Source: a virus | Length of the DNA: 23,994 nt | Strand: one strand, 5' to 3' | IMG/VR virus record: IMGVR_UViG_3300048838_000002 | Span: 1-23,994 of that record | Shown: one piece after another, positions 20,116-23,994 of the stretch | Layout: every line of letters starts with the position of its first letter | Numbering within the stretch: position 1 is the first letter of the stretch | Notes under the pieces: generated by a model | What the model was told of the DNA's origin: nothing | Databases searched by the model: none | Seen by the model: the letters and a program-made list of their open reading frames with translations, nothing else | Translations under genes and position numbers: made by a program

Positions 20116-21570
20116 TCAGCGGGCCGCGAGGGCCACGAACGGCGAACGGCTCAGGCCGTTCTGGCGCGTGATGGCGCTGTTCCACCACGGCTGCCCACCG
20201 ACACGAAGCACGAACCGGAAGGCCGTGATGTCGTAGTCGAAGAACAGGTGAATGGACACGTCCTGACGCACGCCACCGGACTTGACCACGCTCATGTACT
20301 GAGACAGATCAACGAAGCTGATGTCGCCCACGTCGCCCAGAGCCGAAGCGGCCTCGACCGGGACCACCGGACGGCCCAGCAGCGTGCCGTAAGGCGCCAC
20401 CGACAGACCACCAGGCGGCAGGTAGGCCGGGACCGCCGTGCCGGTGCCGGGGAACTGCATCGTCATCAGTTGCGCTTCCACGTCGCCGTTGACGATCCAC
20501 ACCGCGCGACGCTTGCCCTCGTCGGTCATGCGGGTGTACATCGACACGATGTTGTTGAAGTTCACCGTGTCGGCCGTCTGCGACGACGTGGCAGCCACCG
20601 TGATGAGCGAACCCGAATTCAGGTAGCCCAGCGGTTGCCCCACACCCGTCCCGCGAAGGATCGCGGTGTTCACGCGCGAGTCGATCTTCTCCGGCGCCTT
20701 GGAGTTGACGTAGGCCGCCATCGAAGGCGCGTCCTGCAGCAACTCGTCGGTCATCGGGACCAGGGCGATGATCTTGTTCGCCTTGACGGTCTTCTCGGTC
20801 AGCGCCGGCTTCGATTGAGTCTTCTGACCCGCTTCCGACTCCCAGTAGGCTTGAATGCCACCAGTCGTCTGCCACGGGGTCGTTTCGTCGGTCGGAACCG
20901 TGATGCTGTTCGAGCTGGTCGTCATCTGGTCGGTACGCGACAGCAGGCTGTCCTCGCCCATGACGCGCTTGACGATTTCCGTGCGGAAGTCCGGCGGAAC
21001 AGCGAAGCCACCGTCAGCGCCAACACCTTCTTGCCCGTAGGTCGAAGGCGCATTGGCAATCAGGCGCGGGTCGGCAACAGCACCCTTACCGCTGGACTTG
21101 ACCACGGCCGCGAAGTAGTCGCCTTGGGAGCGGAAGCCCCACTTGCCAGTCTCGCGGTGGTCCTTGGCCTGGGCCGGCAGGGAAGCACGGGTACGGGTTG
21201 CGTCAGCCTGAGCGCGGGTCGCGTTCTTACTGGGTTCACCGGCGTTGTCCGGCTCAGTGCGGCGACCTGACGGCGCGCTCATCTTGGCGTTCATCGCTTC
21301 CACTTGTTCGTGGCGCTCGATGTCGGCCGACAGTTCTTCAAAGGCCGCGAAGATCTGGTCGAGATCCTTGCGTTCGTCGTCGGTCAGGTCACGCTTTTCA
21401 GCAGTGGCGCGGGCCTTGATGTTGTTCGCGTTCTGACCCAGTTCGGTCAGGCGGTTCTGCATCGCCTCCAGTTCGGCCGCGTCGGCGCGAACATGGGCGG
21501 TGGCGGGGAGGCCGAATGCGGCAGCGACAGCGGCAGCAGTGACGGCCAGCATTTGATTGCGGGTCTTCAT
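20116..21570 (-). CDS. Major capsid protein, HK97 fold, with N-terminal delta-type scaffold domain
   Basis: The 484-residue protein forms the capsid shell. Residues about 30-100 are heptad-like and charged (ELEAMQNRLTELGQN, DERKDLDQIFAAFEEL), as expected of the coiled-coil delta scaffold domain. A Ser/Thr/Arg-rich linker follows, then an HK97-fold core from about 130 onward (GADGGFAVPPDF, SSNSITVPT, LVPMTDELLQD, LLGRPVVPVE, near-terminal FRFVLRVGG). The ATG at 21570 is chosen because AAAGG lies 9 nt upstream; a longer frame from 21663 would run through the terminator. An internal ATG at 21462 has GGAGG, but only 3 nt away. Oddly, residues 1-27 resemble a signal peptide: basic start, hydrophobic Ala-rich core, then LPATA. 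The neighbouring protease probably removes the whole N-terminal domain. Confidence 0.92.
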   Translation of the reverse strand: MKTRNQMLAVTAAAVAAAFGLPATAHVRADAAELEAMQNRLTELGQNANNIKARATAEKRDLTDDERKDLDQIFAAFEELSADIERHEQVEAMNAKMSAPSGRRTEPDNAGEPSKNATRAQADATRTRASLPAQAKDHRETGKWGFRSQGDYFAAVVKSSGKGAVADPRLIANAPSTYGQEGVGADGGFAVPPDFRTEIVKRVMGEDSLLSRTDQMTTSSNSITVPTDETTPWQTTGGIQAYWESEAGQKTQSKPALTEKTVKANKIIALVPMTDELLQDAPSMAAYVNSKAPEKIDSRVNTAILRGTGVGQPLGYLNSGSLITVAATSSQTADTVNFNNIVSMYTRMTDEGKRRAVWIVNGDVEAQLMTMQFPGTGTAVPAYLPPGGLSVAPYGTLLGRPVVPVEAASALGDVGDISFVDLSQYMSVVKSGGVRQDVSIHLFFDYDITAFRFVLRVGGQPWWNSAITRQNGLSRSPFVALAAR

Positions 21571-21596
21571 GGGGATTACCTTTCGGTTCAGGAATG

Positions 21597-21620
21597 AAAA
21601 AAGCCGCCCGGAGGCGGCTT
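21597..21620 (-). terminator. Intrinsic terminator between protease and major capsid gene
   Basis: On the transcribed strand an 8-bp stem AAGCCGCC/GGCGGCTT with loop TCCG runs into six consecutive T residues. It lies 26 nt after the protease stop and ends only 26 nt before the capsid ATG. The form is that of a textbook rho-independent terminator. Its place inside a structural operon implies partial termination, antitermination, or a role as a 5' end for capsid mRNA. Confidence 0.8.
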
Positions 21621-21646
21621 GGTTGATGTGCGTACGGTGCTGCCCG

Positions 21647-22330
21647 CTACGCCTTTGCGGCACTTGCGCCGCGATTCAGTTGTGTCAGTCGCATGTCCAT
21701 TCGAGCGAACCGCGCTTCGGTACTCGCGGCTTCGCGCCGGAGGGAATCCGGCACCTTGGCGAACTTTTCAAGCATGGCGAAGGACGCCTTGACGGCCTTC
21801 TCAGTGGTCTTCTTCGTTGCGAACCCGCGTGACACCGACTCGTCGGCCGTCATCCACGTTTCGTCGGTCATCCACTGGCTGATCTGCTTCGCATCGCCAC
21901 CCGTCCGGGCGACGTAGGTGTCAAGCAGGGTGCCCCTGATCTTGTCCAGTGCATCGGCTTGCTTGCGCATCTCGCCGGCCGTGCCGATGCTCACGCCCCA
22001 CGGGTCGTGGATCATGAACATGCCGTTGTCGGCGATGCGAATCTCTGTGCCGGCCATAGCAATGATCGAAGCAATCGACGCCGCGATTCCATCGACGTGC
22101 ATGGTCTTCTCGGTGGCAGGGTGGCGCTTGATCTGGTTGTAGATGGCGATGCCATCGAACACCGACCCTCCGGGGCTGTTGATGTAGATATCCAGCGCCG
22201 TCACTGACCCGAGTTCGCGCATGGAGTCGCTGAATGACTTGGCCGTGATCCCGCCAAACCAGCCTTCTCCGATGGCTTCGTACAGGTAGATTTCCCCCCG
22301 CTTGCCGTTGGCTTTAGCAAAGAACTTCAT
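21647..22330 (-). CDS. ClpP-family prohead (head maturation) protease
   Basis: The 227-residue protein is a serine protease of the ClpP/crotonase fold, as used by many HK97-like phages to remove the capsid scaffold (delta) domain during prohead maturation. Visible motifs are INSPGGSVFDG (50-60), the nucleophile region DGIAASIAS with Ser85, HDPWG with His108, and Asp156 in QWMTDETW. The Ser-His-Asp spacing is close to that of bacterial ClpP. The C-terminal 50 residues are charged and probably helical. The start overlaps the portal stop (ATGA), so the two are translationally coupled. The gene lies directly upstream of the capsid gene, the usual place for this enzyme. A strong terminator hairpin follows the stop. 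Confidence 0.93.
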   Translation of the reverse strand: MKFFAKANGKRGEIYLYEAIGEGWFGGITAKSFSDSMRELGSVTALDIYINSPGGSVFDGIAIYNQIKRHPATEKTMHVDGIAASIASIIAMAGTEIRIADNGMFMIHDPWGVSIGTAGEMRKQADALDKIRGTLLDTYVARTGGDAKQISQWMTDETWMTADESVSRGFATKKTTEKAVKASFAMLEKFAKVPDSLRREAASTEARFARMDMRLTQLNRGASAAKA

Positions 22331-23994
22331 TCGTTGTCCTCAAGAGGCGGCGTGGTTGTGATGTGCTCGACTTCAACGATCTGGCCGGCACGGTTGCGCT
22401 CGACCACGCTGCGGGTATGCCTGTCAGGCAGTTGCACGGCCACTTCGACCGGCGTGGGGTTCACTTCGTTGACGATCTTCACTTGAGCCGGGGAAGCCTG
22501 CGCCGACACATTCACCACCGGGGCAGCCCCTTGCGGGACGTTGACCACCGGGGCGGCGACGTTGACTTCGTTATTCACCGGCGCCGGCTCAATGGTGATG
22601 CTGCGTTCCGGCACGGTGACATGCGTATCGCCGGCCTGCACGTTGACCACCGTGGCCGGGATGTTCACCTCGTTCCTCGGTGATTCCACGTTCACATTCA
22701 CATGGCTTTCCGGGACGTTGACGGTGATCGGCTGTTCCAGCTTCATCGCCGGCTGCTCGACGTTGACATTGACAGCCCGCTCAGGAATGGTCACGTTGAC
22801 GTTCTGCTCAGGCACGTTCACTGTCGTTCCGGTCACATGCACATCAGGCGTCTTCACGTCGTTAGTGATGTGAAAGTCGTTCTTCACGGTCATGGACCGC
22901 GCGGCCATCGCCTCGGCCATCCGGTCGAACTTTCCACTCAGCGCGGTCAGGTTCGACGCGACCGACTTGTTTGCTTCGGCCACGATGTCGGACACCGTTG
23001 TCTCTGCTGTCATGGCTGCTGCTGCCGCAACTTCAGGATCACATCCGTTGACCACCTGAAGCGCCCACTTGTTCGCCGTCGTGAAGCGATCCCCCAGGAC
23101 ATCGGCCATGTCCGACATCAGTTCCAGCGCGAAGGTGCTGGTTGAACTACGGGCTTCGGCAAGCCAGTCGGGGCGGCCGGCTTTCTGCAAGTGTTCAGCC
23201 CGGTTCTCCACCCTGCGTTGAATGCGTGCATAGATCGACGCCAGCCAGGCGCCTTCGACCGGCTTGGCAGACGCTTGCGGTTCAGGCTCGACAGGCTCTG
23301 CCGGCGCATTCGCTGCCGTGTAGGCTTCTCCGATGCGATCAAGGGGGATGGCCGCCCCGTTGACGAAACGCATGTCGCCATCAGGCCCAATGGTGTTCTC
23401 GCCCAACTTCTGCAGCACCACGTTAGGGCTGAAGACACCGCAGCCGATCAGCGTAGAGAAAGCTTCAGCGCGAGACTTGTAATCGCCCTGTTCCGCCCAA
23501 TCGGTGTCTATCTCAACGAACTTCTTTGGCCCACGGTACGGGATCAGCTTGTAGTCGGCCTCTTGCTCGATTTCCTTGACCCACGGGCGAAGGGTGTCGC
23601 GCGTGAACTCCAGGCCCTGATGCTCGATGTTGTTGTTCGTGGCACGCAGTAGGTGGGCGACCTTGTGCGGCGGAACGCGGAACCACCGACAGATTTCCTC
23701 GATGGATAGGTGCTTGACGTTGACCAGTTGCGCCTTCTCGGCGTCAATGCCCATCTGGTTGACGTTCCACTCCCCAGCGCCCTCGAAGAACCCCGAACGA
23801 AAGGCGTTCTTCACACCAGAATGTCGCTGTTCGATCTGCGTCTTGACGCGCTCATAGTGCGAATCGTCCAGCTTTCCTTTGTAGGTAAAGATGGTCCCGA
23901 GCTGGGCGCCGTTGCCAAAGAACCCGCCCGCGTACTGGTCCAGCGCCATGGCCGTGGAGATGGTCTGAATGGACCTTGCAACAGGGTCGTCACC
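22327..23994 (-). CDS. HK97-family portal protein, 5' end cut by window edge, with long repeat-rich C-terminal extension
   Basis: The frame is open from the window edge, with 15 codons visible before the first ATG at 23949, so the N-terminal part of the gene lies outside. The portal forms the dodecameric ring at the capsid vertex through which DNA enters. Residues 1-210 (counted from 23949) look like the C-terminal half of an HK97/lambda-type portal: a GFFEGAGEWN stretch, then LSIEEICRWFRVPPHKVAHL, then an EQEADYKLIPY segment. A complete portal of this family is usually about 400 residues. Here the protein continues for about 330 more: a Pro/Glu linker, a helical region (about 235-350), then V-N-V-P beta repeats (about 356-500). 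The stop overlaps the protease start as ATGA. The portal assignment is secure; the function of the extension is unknown. Confidence 0.9.
   Translation of the reverse strand, partial: GDDPVARSIQTISTAMALDQYAGGFFGNGAQLGTIFTYKGKLDDSHYERVKTQIEQRHSGVKNAFRSGFFEGAGEWNVNQMGIDAEKAQLVNVKHLSIEEICRWFRVPPHKVAHLLRATNNNIEHQGLEFTRDTLRPWVKEIEQEADYKLIPYRGPKKFVEIDTDWAEQGDYKSRAEAFSTLIGCGVFSPNVVLQKLGENTIGPDGDMRFVNGAAIPLDRIGEAYTAANAPAEPVEPEPQASAKPVEGAWLASIYARIQRRVENRAEHLQKAGRPDWLAEARSSTSTFALELMSDMADVLGDRFTTANKWALQVVNGCDPEVAAAAAMTAETTVSDIVAEANKSVASNLTALSGKFDRMAEAMAARSMTVKNDFHITNDVKTPDVHVTGTTVNVPEQNVNVTIPERAVNVNVEQPAMKLEQPITVNVPESHVNVNVESPRNEVNIPATVVNVQAGDTHVTVPERSITIEPAPVNNEVNVAAPVVNVPQGAAPVVNVSAQASPAQVKIVNEVNPTPVEVAVQLPDRHTRSVVERNRAGQIVEVEHITTTPPLEDNE
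22450..22884 (-). repeat. Degenerate VNVPE-type amino-acid repeat region in the portal C-terminus
   Basis: The encoded protein alternates short units such as NVTIPERAVNVNV, TVNVPESHVNVNV, HVTVPERSITIE and APVVNVPQGAAPVVNV. The units are degenerate in both DNA and protein and about 10-16 residues long. Alternating Val and Asn with regular Pro suggests stacked beta strands, such as a small beta-solenoid or a trimeric beta-prism, but this is inference from pattern only. Confidence 0.75.

Noticed and set aside
19255-21270. Long plus-strand open frame of 671 codons opposite the capsid and decoration genes
   Set aside because: It is antisense to well-supported genes, its product is rich in Arg/His/Gly/Val with no domain, and it arises from the high GC content of the opposite codon positions.
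22450-22884. CRISPR-like or other non-coding DNA repeats
   Set aside because: The periodicity is in the protein; DNA units are degenerate, of unequal length and without spacers.
1-23994. tRNA, rRNA, attachment site, origin or insertion sequence
   Set aside because: I saw no cloverleaf, terminal inverted repeats with a transposase, or direct repeats that would support any of these.

Overview
The window is a GC-rich stretch of a tailed-phage (siphovirus) or prophage genome. It carries the head, head-tail connector, tail and tail-tip genes in the order typical of HK97-like phages of Proteobacteria. Every supported gene lies on the minus strand, so transcription runs from right to left. The high GC and the tail-tip module (DUF2460, DUF2163, NlpC/P60, large tip protein, as in gene transfer agents) suggest a beta- or gammaproteobacterial host, but the sequence does not prove it. 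No integrase, repressor, lysis or replication gene is present, so lifestyle cannot be judged. Both window edges cut a gene: the portal at the right and a fibre-type protein at the left.

Layout from right to left. Head: portal (partial, with an unusual repeat-rich C-terminal extension), ClpP-type prohead protease, an intrinsic terminator, HK97-fold major capsid protein, and a small head-decoration-type protein. Connector: a 104-residue protein of unknown function, a Rossmann/glycosyltransferase-like accessory protein, a gp6-like connector, a head-tail joining protein, a 42-residue Trp-rich peptide, an HK97 gp10-like protein and a DUF3168 tail terminator. Tail: tail tube protein, tail assembly chaperones G and GT (linked by a canonical -1 frameshift site), and a 1025-residue tape measure protein. 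Tip: DUF2460 distal tail protein, DUF2163 cysteine-containing hub protein, NlpC/P60 peptidase, a 1384-residue tip protein, and a set of fibre or accessory genes, one of them apparently broken.

Most genes are translationally coupled by ATGA, TGATG or GTGA overlaps. Coupling breaks at a few places, and those places hold the interesting structure. An identical UUCG stem-loop sits at identical spacing after both the capsid and the decoration gene. Terminator-type hairpins lie just before both the capsid and the tail tube gene. The tail tube gene is bracketed by two endonuclease genes.

The strongest candidate for something undescribed is that pair of endonuclease cassettes (14477-15053 and 16300-16838). 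The two proteins belong to different HNH families (HNH_3/AP2-like and endonuclease VII-like). Even so, each gene is preceded by the same leader: an AAAATAG box, a 14-bp stem with a 7-nt CUNNNAA loop, exactly 26 nt to the ATG, and a GAGGTGC ribosome-binding site. The stems differ in sequence but are the same length, and both proteins end in GCTI. This looks like a modular cassette with conserved ends and an exchangeable nuclease. Domain and family names come from reading motifs by eye; no database search was run.
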